DNA from: Kudoa neothunni
Lineage: Eukaryota; Cnidaria
Direction: 5' to 3'
Assembly: GCA_964304625.1 (NCBI GenBank)
Contig: OZ199839.1
Span: 7,006,001-7,070,000, forward strand
DNA length: 64,000 bases
The translations under genes and the position numbers were made by a program. The notes below the pieces were generated by a model, which was given only the letters and a program-made list of their open reading frames with translations, was not told where the DNA came from and made no database searches. Below, piece by piece: positions 37,338 through 49,891 of the stretch. Every line of letters begins with the position of its first letter. The first letter of the stretch is position 1.

Positions 37338-37505
37338 AGACATATTCAATGGACCAAACTATGTACAAAATTCCGTGTTTTTACTGTAATTGAAAATGAA
37401 GGTTGGTATCAAGCTGGTTGCTTCTAACCTTCGAAATCAATCTTTGCTGGTTGTTTATCATCAAAAGCAACTATTTTACAACAGCGCTGAATTTTTAGTA
37501 GATAT

Positions 37506-39222
37506 CTATCTGATCGTGGTACTATTTCTTGCACAATCATATAATGCTTCAAAAAGTGATACAAATCCAGTGTTTTTAGCCTAAAATTTATATGTTTATG
37601 TGTAAATATGTGGGAGAAAGAGCGAAAAATAAATCAAAGAAATGGATAATGTTTACTTGTTTGAAACCTCGCTGAGATCGGTTTTTCATCACCTGAGTGA
37701 ATTCTTCATTGCTTAATAGTTGATCACCTTAAGTTAAAATTATTCCCACAAAAACATTTAACAATCAGTACCATTTTCGTCAAAAATGCAGAAAAGAACA
37801 TCAACCACATGATCGTCGAGATTTTTGTTCACTAACGAATGAACTATGTGCTTGAATATTGATTTGTCGATGTTGTTTCCATTGAGTTTGCAGAATTCAA
37901 GAGCGACTGCCGCAAGGGGCACTCTTTCTAGAAACTTACAAAAAATACTGTACTGCTCGAATGATACACCCTGAGTAATTGATATTAAACGTGCATGATT
38001 TTGAAACAAATTACTCGTTCTTCACGAGAAAGGGACTCAAAACGCTGCTTAATCCGAAGTTGAATATTATGTCTTTTTTTGATCATGCTTTTTGAGGATG
38101 AAATAATCAACATAGCAAACATTTCATCAGTTAATTTATTGTTCGCAGGGTTAAAATGATCGAACTATACAGCCTGTCTCATACAAAACGATCTCATATC
38201 TCAAAATATACTTCAGTTTGAGTTATTTCCATTTTTAACTTTTTACAGAAGCTAATAAGTTCGCTGATAGGCACAGGTCTATAGGTTGCGGGTAGTTCGT
38301 CATTGCTATTATTCTCGACTTTAAATAATTTTTCTAAAATGTTTAAATTTTTCAAGTTATTTTGAATTGATTCGAGTTGTAGTTTTCCGTATGTTTTACC
38401 GAAAACACTTTTCTTAAGAAAAGCAAATATGGCCTAAAAATATATGAAAAAGATCCCACTCATCGTAAGTACACTCAAAAATTCATCCTTTGATACTACA
38501 CCATCATTGTTTATGTCAATAGTGTTGAAAACAACTTCAAAATGAGACTCATCAGCTATAATTTTTTTTAAACGTTTGTTAATTATAAACTACTGCTCAG
38601 TATGATCCGTAGGACAAGAAAATCATAATAATTTAAAAGTCCATTGTTTGAGATTTGATATAGAGCGCTATCTTTTGAGATTTTGTTTTCATAACTCTGT
38701 TTTATTTTTGAGTAATTACAATATAGCTTAGGATCAAAGTTACTTGGGGATCCACATTCTCGTAGATATCGAGCTTGTATTCTATACAATCATTTCAAAA
38801 TATTATATAATTAAACAAAATTAAATAATATTTACGAAATTTTAATATCATACCCTTTTGTACAACTGTATTGAGCATATAGGAATTCAAGAAATCATCA
38901 ATAGTCATATAAATGATACTGGGATTTTTCGAATCTTTTTTCGACGCAAAATATCTAAAAACCTTTTCGCTGGGGCTATATAGCCGAAGTTTATTCTCAT
39001 AATCCACAATCTATTGTATATTTATGATTGTATAAACGAAATGCACCTTAAGAATACAGTCGATGCTTTGGAATGATATCCATCCTCACAAACTCCCATT
39101 GAAAAAAACACATTATTAAATCGTTCGCCATTTTGATAAGCGATTCTAGGAAAAATAACAATGCACGATGCACTCATTACCATCATTTTCAATAAATTTT
39201 TATAACAAAGTATCCTAACCAT
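37506..39222 (-). CDS. MICU1: MICU1-type regulator of the mitochondrial Ca2+ uniporter
   Basis: Multi-exon gene, ATG at 39220-39222, TAG at 37506-37508. The N-terminus (MVRILCYKNLLKMMVM) is basic and hydrophobic, fitting a mitochondrial presequence. Next comes IVDYENKLRLYSPSEKVFRYFAS, matching MICU1 [21 protein letters not shown]. The first EF-hand is DINNDGVVSKDE, all ligand positions filled. The central domain reads AIFAFLKKSVFGKTYGKLQLESI and NPANNKLTDEMFAMLI. The second EF-hand, DENGDQLLSNEE, has Gln at the usual Gly position 6. The end, AKNTGFVSLFEALYDCAR, matches KPKDMGFTRLMQAMWKCAQ. MICU proteins gate the uniporter from the intermembrane space. The exon after the presequence is ambiguous: a donor at GERFNN gives a phase-0 join of 112 nt to IVDYENK. 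It could be MICU3 or MICU2 rather than MICU1. The gene is tail to tail with the capsule-type gene, 168 bp apart. Confidence 0.88.
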
Positions 39223-39708
39223 TTAAACATAAGCTTAATCCTACTTTGATAATGATCGTCGGAAGATTTAATAAATTCGTTTAGCTTCTTACTCAGTTCT
39301 CCTATTTATATGAAAAAAATACTTTGGCACTTAGAAATATTTATTATCGCTATAGAAAGCCTAGGTAAGCATCTATTGACTTTATAATTTTAATCCCTCG
39401 TGTGTAATTTTCGCTATAACAAATATCTGACTCCTATAATGTAACGATGGTTATAAAATAAGCAGCTATTATGTATTTATAAACTTAATTTATAAATAAT
39501 AAGTAAGAATTAACAAATTTTAAAATCATAACGCATATGTGCACTGAAAATGTACATTTGTTTCCGCTTTCTCGCATTTTACTGAGCATCTCATGTATTA
39601 TTTATGTAATAAATAAATAAATAACAAATTATAAAGTTTCTTCATTTAATTTATTTTTGAGGTGCTAAATTATATCTGAAAAATTTATAATTATTTGTTG
39701 CTTTAAGC

Positions 39709-42229
39709 CAGGGGTCTCCAAACTTTTTTAGGCTAGGACCACATTGGGTTGTTGATATTACTCCGAGGGCCACATTAAAAATTCAAACCAAAAAAACTCG
39801 AAAATCTAAATAAGTTCGCATAAAAATAAATAAATATAACAGAAACACTAATAAGTTTATTCTCCATTATTTGAGGAGTGAAGTTGTTTCAGATTGATAA
39901 AATAATATCCCACTGTAGCATGAACTTTGACGTCCCTATCATCAATATGGAATTTAAGTGATTGTCAGACAACTGTGTTCTGTATGCGGATTTCACATAT
40001 TTCATGTTTGAAAATGTTTTCTCGCATAAATAAGTTGTGGCAAATATTGAAATATATTTACTAGAAAAAGGTAAAAGATTCGGAAAACCACAACGAGGAA
40101 AAAGCTTATAAAATTATAATAAATTGTTTTCATTAAATTTACGTTTGTATGTTTCATTTGTTTGTTCGGAGGTCAATGATTTCCATTTGCAACTCCGCAG
40201 GTAATCGGTCGAAGTGATATCCAAAAGGATTTTCGAATATTAAAATATTCGAGGAAAATGTCTCAGTATCGTTGAAACGTTCATCAAACTGCTGCATTAA
40301 ATTGGAACGAGTGTCTTGGGTCGCAACAGTTAGAAAAGACATTACTTTGTTGGGAGTATTTTTCACAACGTGTAAAATGAGTGAAACAACTAGTATTTAA
40401 TTGTGAATTAAATAAAATCAATTTCCGTCGAAACGCTTTCATTAATGAATAAACATCGTTTATTAATAATGTTTCGCCTTGCAATTTAAAATTGAAATCG
40501 TTCAGGTGTACTGTTAAATCTGCAAAAATGCCAATCATTAATTTTTAACAAATTTAGAGGATTTTTATGTTCGGTACGAAAAAACCCAATTTCTGCCTTT
40601 AAATAAAAGAATCGACTTAAAACCTTTCCACAGCTAAGTCACCTCACATTTTTGTAATACGGCAAATCCGAGCATTCCGCATTTGAATCGTTTAAAAATT
40701 CATTAAATTTTCTATGATGGAATCCATGTGACCGGATAAAATAAACAGTGGAAACAACGGGATTTAATATTGATGACAGGCCCATATTCTTTCCACAAAG
40801 AACTTGTTGACGAATAATACAATGAAGCGCCAACGGTTTTTGTCCACCGGAGTTTTCGACCGCTTTATACATTTGTCCAACTAAGCCTTTTGTTTTTCCA
40901 CTCATATTTCTATCCTCATCAGTAGTGATGCAAATAGGTTTATACCAATTTAGGTTCAATTTTGGAATGACTTTTCAATCTCGTTAAATAGATCGAGACT
41001 TCTTATAGTTCCAGTTCCAATTCCAGTTTCATGCATGCTATGTATGGAGAGGAGTTCCTCTGTAACTTTCAATTCGATATTTACCCCTCTAATGAAAAAG
41101 AAAAGTTGCGAGGTGTTTGAAATATCCGTTGATTCATCCAAGGTGATAGAAAAGCAGAAAAATTCCTCTATTATATCTCGTAATTGCGAAATAATATTTT
41201 CACCAATATTCTCCACTCTAGGACTTAATGTGTTTGCCGAAAGATTTATCTCAGAAAATAAGCTGGCTTTTTCCGGACATACCTCGTTCACCACGTCCTT
41301 TAGAGCTTCCTTGAAAATTTCACCATCATAAAATGGTTTCCCTTTTTTGGCTACCAAATAGGCTACACGAAAATTAACTCTTGTGACCGCCTCATTTTCA
41401 TGGACAATTTTTTTGAAAATCAATTGCCTCAACAACAAATTACTTGTTAATATTCTGAACTTCTCCATACGTACAATTCCATTGTATTTTGAATACTACG
41501 ACGAATGTTTTGTCTCGTAATATTTGCGAATATTAAATTCTTTCAGCACTGAGAGTGTGTCACAAATAACACGTATTTCTTTGTTTCGTTATTTAGCAAC
41601 AAAGTATTCTGTATTCTACTTATCGTTAAATATTCGCCACTCAAGGTCGATTTTTCTCTTTCTTCTATAAACCACCATTTTTACACCATAAATCAGAGAG
41701 ACACAGCGTGTGAAAACGAACATAGATCAACGAGAATGATTGAAAACTCAGATTGCTACACAAGTCATTTAACAATCATTTAACCAATAAATGATTCTAT
41801 ATTTATATCAAAATTTGGTAGTTTTCTGACAAAATTACGATTTTTATAAATATATCATTGAATATCGTGATATTTGTAATACGAATAAAGGATAATATTA
41901 CTATACGAGTATTGAGAATGCGAGATTTTTAATGTTTATGATTAAGTTTAATAATAACAATAACAATAACAATTATTAGGAAAGAACTTAATTATAAATC
42001 TAACAAGAAAATTTTTATGCGAGTTGTGTACCATTTAATTACAAAGTAACATTAAGTAATTAATTAAATTTACACGTCATTATGCAAGCGTACGTGCCTT
42101 CTAGGATTAAAGTTTACCGTGCAGATAGTCTCTGCCATAGCAAAAAACCAGTATAAAACCCTAAAATAAATATGAAATTGACCTCCAAGTTAAGGGAGTA
42201 AATTTAAAGAAAACCGTTGAGTACCCCTG
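39709..42229 (-). mobile_element. hAT transposon, GTF2IRD2/EPM2AIP1-like, nearly full length but decayed
   Basis: Ends: CAGGGGTCTCCAAAC at 39709 and GTACCCCTG ending at 42229, imperfect inverted repeats. Flanking octamers are CTTTAAGC and CTCTAATC (6 of 8 identical), the hAT 8-bp duplication. The transposase is on the minus strand from about 41678 to 39850. It has an N-terminal zinc-finger-like part (RKRKIDLEW, ICDTLSVLKEFNIRKYYETKH), then FRVAYLVAKKGKPF, VCPEKASLF, FSITLDESTDISNTSQL (first catalytic Asp region), HCIIRQQVL, TVHLNDFNFKLQGE and the C-terminal dimerisation part TYLCEKTFSNMKYVKS. Several stops and frame changes separate these blocks. It shares subterminal sequence with the MITE at 60434-61028. 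Confidence 0.9.
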
Positions 42230-43385
42230 CTCTAATCAGTTTAGGGTAGAAAACTACCGTAACGAGACTTTGTTGTATAATTTCAAACTCTCTGAGATCA
42301 CCTGTATTACCCCATAACAATGTTATTCCCAAATTCAATATGATACAAATTTTTAACTACTGTATTGGAAGAAATATATATTCTCCATCTACCGGTGTAC
42401 TTTGGGATAGAAAAATATCTCATAATTTCCTTTGCTCATACAAAAAATAAAATAATTTTTTAGCTTAAATGATAAATTTTACGATTTTTTATAGTTTAGA
42501 TTGATGTTTCCAAACTTATTTTTCTTTCACTTTTTATTGAATAAAAGTTCCGTGTCCCCATCTCTTAAATGTATTGATTTTTTAACTTTAACTGTTGAAA
42601 ATTTGAAAGCAATTAATATATATCTTTTCCTCATTAAAATTAAAATGTATTCGATCAGCTCTAACTTAATTTATCGGTGGATCTTAAAAACTAGCATCTT
42701 TAGGTCTTCATTTCGTCCAAAATAGCATCAAATAAAACTCGTGGTAACCCAACCTTCATTAATCAAGACTTACGTATAAGCGGGCTAATGAACCGGAAAT
42801 AACTAAAATAAAATAAATAAAAAATAAATTAATATTATATTAGTTTACACTAAAAATGCGGATATATGATCCTAAGTGAGACAACATTGAGATTCATACC
42901 ATTCTGACTCTATTCGGGTGAATATTATGTTAAATTTTATTATCAATTTTTATATAATTAGACAATGCTTTTTGTATTTTTTATGATATTAACTTCATAG
43001 TACGTCATACTTTGAATTATCTCACCATTATACGTGCCACAGCAACACTAAGGATTTTTCACGTTCGAACACCAATAAGAATCACCGTTACAAATCCACA
43101 TAAACATAGCCCCACGCTTTAAATATCAAGCAACATCAAACCTACTTATAAATAACCAACACTAAGACAACCAACCATTAAAAAATAAAAGAAAGAAACA
43201 CAACAATTCAAAAACATAAAACATAAAGTTCTCATAGAAAAATATAGGATTTTAGTCATCAAACAGTGACTTTCTGCCATCCTTTGACGAGAGTGGTTGC
43301 ATGCTGATTCTTGCATCAAGATGTCTACCGAGGAATTCCCTACCGAACAAGTTTATCATCCAATAAACACACACCAACTTAGTAA
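42230..43385. other. Spacer between hAT and V-ATPase H, nothing recognised
   Basis: AT-rich; open frame 42501-42725 has no family pattern. The stretch from about 43255 is less AT-rich and is probably the 3' untranslated region of the V-ATPase subunit H gene. Confidence 0.45.
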
Positions 43386-45821
43386 CTACCAATTTTGCAC
43401 AAGAAATTTCTGGATAGCAATCAACGCTTCGTAACGTACATTGGCATCCGCGTGTTGAAGCAGTTTCATCATAGCCATTTTTCCTCCCATTTGTTCAACA
43501 ATACTAGAGGAAATTATATGAGAACCTCCATTTTCATGGAAATTACTATTTTCCTCGTTGATAATGTCGAACGAATTCACCAATGTCATATAAAGCAATC
43601 GCAATATTTTGCACATCAGTATCATTAATAATAATATCGATGAGAATGCTCAAGATCTCATAGTTGTTATCACAGAATTTCATGGTGTTTTCTTTCTGTG
43701 ATTCAAAAAATGGAACGAGTCAAATAAAATGTTCTAACATTAACTAACACCTACCCAGAATCGTTCTGATTTGTGTGTAGGGGTCCATTCGAGTCGTCTG
43801 CTTTTAATTTCAGCAGAGTACTCGTCAAAGTTGGTCAAATCTTCGATTCCGGCATCAACATACTTTCGAACGAAAGCGAAATCACTCAACACATCTTGAT
43901 CATCGATCAAGCTTTTGTCGATTGTTTTTATTAACTGTAATGAGAAAAATTATTGTAATCTGTCGATATTATTCTCTCACATAATTTAAGCATTTAATAT
44001 ATTTGTGCGCGCACATATCAACGCCATTTTTAATCTGAAAGGTAATTAAATTTCCTAAGGTGACTTTTAAGATTAGCGAAAATAGTCGACATTCGTTTAA
44101 TAATTTGTTTAATAATTACATCCTGAATACGAGCACCTAACAAATGTGTGATAACGAGCTTTTGTTTGGTAGCTTTTGACATTATATTCTATACAATAAC
44201 TACATTATATTTCGAAAATTGCAAAACAATTACGCAATACAACGAAAGAGAAATTCGTATTATTTTGGATTTGTTCGTCTCACGAAGTATAGCGGCAATA
44301 ATTGAAATTAAATTGAGACTACAAAGAACATGCGTGTAATCTTGCGCAATGAGCAAATCGTGCACCAAAAAATTACTTCACTAATTTATCAGTGACTGAT
44401 TGATTGAACGATAACAACCACAACGCAAAAATTCCATCGTACTGAATAGTGTATTGACGTGTGCTGGAGACCACTTCGACCAGTCTAAAATTTGTGTGGT
44501 TTATGTAATTCCATTGATACAACAATTGAATAATTAATATAATTATACGGTGCAAGGCCGCCAACTCGCGCAAATACTAATCTCAAATCGTGCACCAAAA
44601 AAACTCGTTTGGCCATTTGAAGGCAGTCTCTTGTGTAGGGATTCTTCTAGATTGAAAAGATTTAGTCAAATCAATTTGTTGCTATTAGTTATTTTTGAAA
44701 ATTGGTGTTTATTGACCCGTAAAAATTTAAATCCCCAATTATAGTTCGACTATAAATTATCTATGGATTTTAAGTGGGCGGCGATAATTAGTCAATAATT
44801 AATTATGATAATTTAGAGCACATAAACTGTTTATATTATCCGCAAATTATAACTACAACTAGGAGTTACAGGGATTAAGAATTTCAATCAAGCAAGCAAG
44901 TGCAAGTGCAAGCGCAAGCAGTTAAGTTATTAGGATTAAATTTGTGCGGGTCGTTAACAACAATTCAAACTCGGATCAGCAATATTATAGATAAACACAG
45001 GCAGCTTCAAATCGTTGATTAACATTTTCAAGTAGAGTGATGCTTGCGCATTCTTGAAAACAAATCGTTGACTACCAATCAATTTAGCAATTACTCTTCT
45101 TGCCTACCAACATAAATTAAAAATCCCGCCAAAATTAACCACACTCAACATACCAAATACGCGAGAGACGGATTATCTCGTTTTGTCAACGATAACAAAA
45201 TGCTAATCACGTCATATTCAGACCTACAAAAGAATCGATTAACAACTGACATACAGTAACACTGAAAAAGAATACTGATTTGTTTCTCTGTAGAATATAT
45301 TGATTACTTCACGATTATCCTAACATAAAAGTTAAAAAAATTAAAAAAAAGTCGAAAAATTAAAAAATTAAGTTGGTTTCGGCTAGATGCGATATTTACA
45401 GTAAAAATATCTTCAAACAACGCCAGCACGTGTTGTACAACATCGTTGTTGTAGATTTTACTGATAAAACGTAGAAAAACGAGTGACAACTATATAAAAC
45501 GAGGTGAGTGTGTAACAAAAATTAATCCAAAGATTACGCCATTAGGGTTCTTTTTAAATGATTCGACCTTTTTCCTCACACTCAAATCCTCAAATTCTGA
45601 TAAACTTCGAAGATCATCTGCTGAAAACGACCCATCCTCAACGTATATCAGCCAATTGACACATAAATTTTTTAATCGATCTACGTTAGTATCAAGCTCC
45701 GTTTTCAGGGATTCTAAGGCATATTTTGAGTTTGATTGTTATGGATAAATTTTTTACTGTAATCCACTTGAATAAGGGGTGAATGACGAACTGCTTTGTT
45801 TTTAGAGTTATGTTTCGGCAT
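43386..45821 (-). CDS. ATP6V1H: V-type proton ATPase subunit H
   Basis: Multi-exon gene on the minus strand, ATG at 45819-45821, stop at 43386-43388. Recognised segments in order: [20 protein letters not shown] (human VNWQSYLQGQMISAEDCEF), [19 protein letters not shown] (human ICKEQTVQYILTMV), [33 protein letters not shown] with [12 protein letters not shown] (human QMIFSIWLLAF), [30 protein letters not shown], then [20 protein letters not shown] joined to [24 protein letters not shown] joined to YIVEQMGGK, and [17 protein letters not shown] at the end. Subunit H links V1 to Vo and couples ATP hydrolysis to proton transport. The end lacks the extra tail found in vertebrates. Introns are mostly 40-60 nt. 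Two of them share a 19-bp block (44354-44372 and 44584-44602). Exon limits in the middle (about 44600-45300) are approximate. Confidence 0.9.
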
Positions 45822-46320
45822 TGTGCTGCCTGCGCATCATGTGCGTGCGTTATATAATATACCTTTTAATTGATCTTTTATAATCGATTAAATGTATAGA
45901 TGGTTAGAATTTTATTTATTTGCATATATGTAGAGAGTGTAACATATGGATTATAGGTGTGGTAATACACCCACCATAGATGCGCGATCGACAGCAATTC
46001 GGTATAATACCACAGCCTCTTAATGCAAGTAACCAAGGTTGGAATCCCGGTTCAGACCTTGTGTTGCAGAGAGGATTGATGTTATTTTAACGCTGTGACT
46101 ATATCTCAGGCAACAAATTTCTCGAAAAGTACTCAACATATTAAACTCAGAATTTACAAATCGTTATAAATTCGTTTATCTTAAGTTTTCCTTAAATTTC
46201 AAAATTTTATGAGAATTTCAATATTTTACGTAAACGACAACAACACAAGTACCGGGAGTGATAATTATTTTTCATGTATTAATAAAATTAACAAAACAAC
46301 AATTCGAATTAAATATACAA
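45822..46320. other. Intergenic upstream of V-ATPase H
   Basis: About 500 bp containing the promoter side of V-ATPase H. A patch at about 45955-46070 is less AT-rich and vaguely tRNA-like (GGTTCAGACC, GGTTGGAATCC) but does not fold convincingly. Confidence 0.4.
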
Positions 46321-48380
46321 TAGTAGGCAATCGATTTTTCGTACTTTTCTGAGCGTGCGCGTCGCCAGAATCGTGATAGTTGAGAGAGCGATTAAACTTG
46401 GTTTTTATTTAAATTCATCTCATTTTATGTTTTATTTAGTATAAATAATTAAAATAAACATTTTTAATGTTATTACTGATATGAGTAAATTTAATTTTTT
46501 TTATATTTTAGTTGACGTTTAACATTTATTTCAAAATCTTATTGATTTTATGTTAAAATTTTCCTTATAATTTCAACTTTGTTATTAAATAAAAACTTAT
46601 CCCGTTGGAAATTTTGAGTTAAGTGATTCCGAATTAAATTATTGCAGCCACAAGAAACGATAATAATGGTTTTTTATCTAGTCTCATCAATTTTTATCAA
46701 TTTTGATAATCAATAATGAATAATTGCTGATTGAAACCAAAAAATAACTGAGAAACGACGTTAAGAACCGCTTTTGTGGAAATAATCAGTTATCTTAGTT
46801 TGGCTAAATTTGTTTGAATAATACGTTTGACAGTGTACTTTCCAGCTTTACGAAATTTTAAAGTTTTTGAATTGATTCTATAACTTCCTTCGAAGAAATA
46901 TCCTCGATTGGTAAACCTTAGGATATATCATCATCATTGTGATTCTTTTAACTTTTATGTGTTATGCTGTAAGCTAACTGAATCTTCAAATTATCGTGCT
47001 CCTCTAGGATCATCTCGTCAATTTCATTATTTATATCTTTATCGTTAGCATAAGAAAATCCAGCTTCAAAACAATTTAATATGGTCTTATTGCTAACAGA
47101 CTCTCACACTTCTTTAGTTTAAAATATAGATTCCAGATAATCTGGAGAAGTTGGGAGAAAGTCCGCTTATGTGAGTGCAAAGAACTTTTTATAAGCTCTC
47201 TTTCATATGCCGATTTGAACGAATGTATAATACCTTGATCTAAAGGCCGCTAAACGCTTATCGTATTTTGAGGAAGAAAACCCATTTTTATATAACTTAA
47301 ATCGTTGTGAAAATTAGCAGTTTCATTGTCGAATATAAAACAATTTATTGGAATTTATTCAAAAAACTTATTTAAACCAGTTATATATTTTATAAACATA
47401 TAATCAGTCATTCATGCTTTTTCGCGGCACTCATACTTTAGTAGAAGATTTTTGACATTTTTGGAGCACCTCGATTTGGCAGATATGAAAGCACCAAAGA
47501 GGATTGTTATCCTTTTTTTCTCTTTTTTTTATTTGGTTATAGACATTCTGCTTAGTTGTGGCATAGCTCTTACCTAAAACTATGCAAACATATACATACA
47601 AAAATTTTAGCTTGTGATGCTGATAGTAGAGCGCAATTTCGTCGATTTTAAAATCACAGTCGGGTGAGCAGCCATTGATTATATCTAATAACCTTGGAAT
47701 CCACTTTAAATGTCTCGCCATCAACAATACAAAAGTCATCATGATAATTTTGCAATTTTAGATTGAATATTGATTAAAACCCCTTAAACTTAAACCGTCG
47801 GTTATTGATGAATCTACACACGAATCATTTGAGCGCAATCCTTTCGTTTAATTAATCATATCAATAGAAGTTAGCTCTATTTCTTGAACACATCAAATTA
47901 ATCCACTCATACTACTCTGAATCAAGCTCTTTGTTGGTATTATATCTCAATTTTTTTCGATGAAGCTAGCCCACTTTTATGAGATTTCACTATTTCTTCT
48001 CTCTCATTAAGAATGCAATCCAATGTTGAAATTGTAGGACGTTTAAAATATCGAACGATAGCATCCCACGCTCTCTTATTAGGCAAGTGTTCAAAAAATT
48101 CGATTATTTCAGATTCTTCTTTAATTGTTATGCTTTTTTTATTGTTTTTATGACATCCGAAAACTACGAAAAACCCGAAAGTTCCCTAGAAAAATTCAAA
48201 AAATACTTAAAATCCACAACAATGAATTTTTCGTATTTTCATCATTTTTTCTTTATTTGTAAACTTTTTTTAATTAAATTTCAATATGATATTCTAATAT
48301 TGAATCTTTACTTTTACAAAAACTTTCAGAGTAAACGAGAAATAAGAAGTTAAAAAGTACGAAAAATCGATTGTCTACTG
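46321..48380 (-). mobile_element. Tigger/pogo-type (Tc1-mariner superfamily) DNA transposon, decayed
   Basis: Terminal inverted repeats of about 28 bp: left starts AGTAGGCAATCGATTTTTCG at 46322 and right ends CGATTGTCTACTG at 48380; the pair differs at about two positions. TA follows the right end, degraded at the left. The minus strand keeps pieces of a jerky/Tigger transposase: an N-terminal LNEREEIVKSHKSGLAS helix segment, SPDCDFKIDEIALYY (first catalytic Asp-Glu context), FDNETANFHNDLSY and RPLDQGIIHSFKSAYEREL (the PMDQGII signature). Several stops and frame changes make it non-functional. Confidence 0.85.
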
Positions 48381-48399
48381 TAATAGGTTAAATAATTTT

Positions 48400-49891
48400 T
48401 GTTCGTTTACGCCATGCTTTGAATGCGCATTCTGCTCTTACAATTTGGCTGTACACGCGTTGAGTTCAAATATGTTTATATTTGGAATACGATTTGTCAC
48501 CTTCGAGGATCTTGATAATGCCATTTTAGATTACGAAAAATCAAATTTTTTAGCTTTTAAAAATATCAAGCCAGAATTATTTAGAATAAGCGAGGCAGAA
48601 TTACTAAATCAGTCAACCCAGCTCTACGTTATTATGAGATTACTTACTGTTGTATTTTCAGTGGTAAAAACAAACCAAAATCTTGTGGCAGTAGAAATAA
48701 ACCAGATTTAAGGGGAGACTGCCCTGTTACAATATCACTTAGGACTTCTGTCGATGGAACTGCTCTTGAAGTACGCTCTTGTAGGTTAGTTAATAATCAT
48801 GAATCAAATGAAGTGATCCTACAGAAATTTGCCAAAACAACGAAAAATTGATTTAGATGATCAAAATTTAATTTAATTGTTTCAGTCTAAAATTCAGTGT
48901 GAAACCGGGAAAAAATATTTGTCTCAAGTCTATCCATGCTATTAGAGAAAATAATACTTTATTCCCCTTAACCCGGATGCGATAGAAAAAGTTTTAAGAG
49001 AGAATTATAGCTGCTACGTTAGAATTTTTTTCGCAGACAATAAAATGAAATCCTTCTTGCAGTTTTATCCAGAGGTGATGTTTGTAGACGCAACATTCAA
49101 ACTTCTTAATTCACGATAATTAAAAAAATTTGAATCTATTGTAATCATAGTTTTAGAGCTCTATTATATCGATTTGAGGGGGTAGATTCTTTTGAGTTAA
49201 AACACATCACGAGTGTGTGTACTCTATGAGGAGACTGAAGCTGCTATTCAATAGTTTTGCGATGTTTTAACTGAAATGGTATCGACGCTTCGAGGCAATG
49301 TAAATAAAATCATTATCGATAAGGATGAAAAATTTAGAAAATTCCTAAAAAGAAGTTTTCCACTCGCATCCTGCATACTTTGTAAATTTTATGTCATGCA
49401 AATTTTCCGAAGGCAAATTACCAACAATAAATTCTCAATTTCTACTAGTCGTTGTCAAGAAGTTTTAACTTGCTTACAGTGAATAGAAAAGTTATGTGGA
49501 TCAAATTCATTCATTTAACAACGTTAAATTGAGCAGATATTTTCAAAGGAACTGGAATCAATTTACAATGAATGGGTTATCGGTCTCAGTGACGCAAAAA
49601 ACTTTTATGACAATGGTGCAAACAATCAAATTGAAGCAATTAATCCGAAAATTAAAAGCGTTGTTCATAAATTCAGTACTTTAAATGATTTTATTTGTAA
49701 CTTTTTCAAAAATTTAAACACCTGAACAGAAAGGGAGGTTAGAGCAATGAGTCAATTGTATTGTCTCAAATGAAAACATTTAATGTAGAATGTACATTTC
49801 TTTACAAACAACGCTTGACAAAATACGCCTATAGTAAGTTGAGAGATCAAATCTCATTATTTAATGACAATAATGTATTGACAACCTTTAA
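48400..49891 (+). mobile_element. MULE (MuDR-like, ZSWIM-related) transposase remnant
   Basis: Plus-strand fragments: SVDGTALEVRSCRLVNNHES (zinc-finger/WRKY-like N-terminal region), IIIDKDEKFRKFLKRSFPLA with LCKFYVMQIFRRQIT (MULE core; catalytic DKD and C-x2-H-type CxF), then QIEAINPKIKSVVHKFSTL, matching the NRLESINxKLKSVxxKxSSL segment of ZSWIM3-like transposases, and LTKYAYSKLRDQI. Several stops interrupt it. The expected SWIM zinc finger is missing because the sequence is broken by the piggyBac inserted at 49888. Left boundary approximate, next to the Tigger right end. Confidence 0.75.

Noticed and set aside
40956-41468. Host gene of the GTF2IRD2/EPM2AIP1 kind
   Set aside because: It lies within hAT termini with an 8-bp duplication and is interrupted on both sides, so it is the transposon itself rather than a domesticated gene.
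45955-46075. Possible tRNA or tRNA-derived SINE (GGTTCAGACC and GGTTGGAATCC resembling B boxes)
   Set aside because: No consistent cloverleaf: acceptor and anticodon stems could not be paired, and no A box or poly-A tail at the right spacing.
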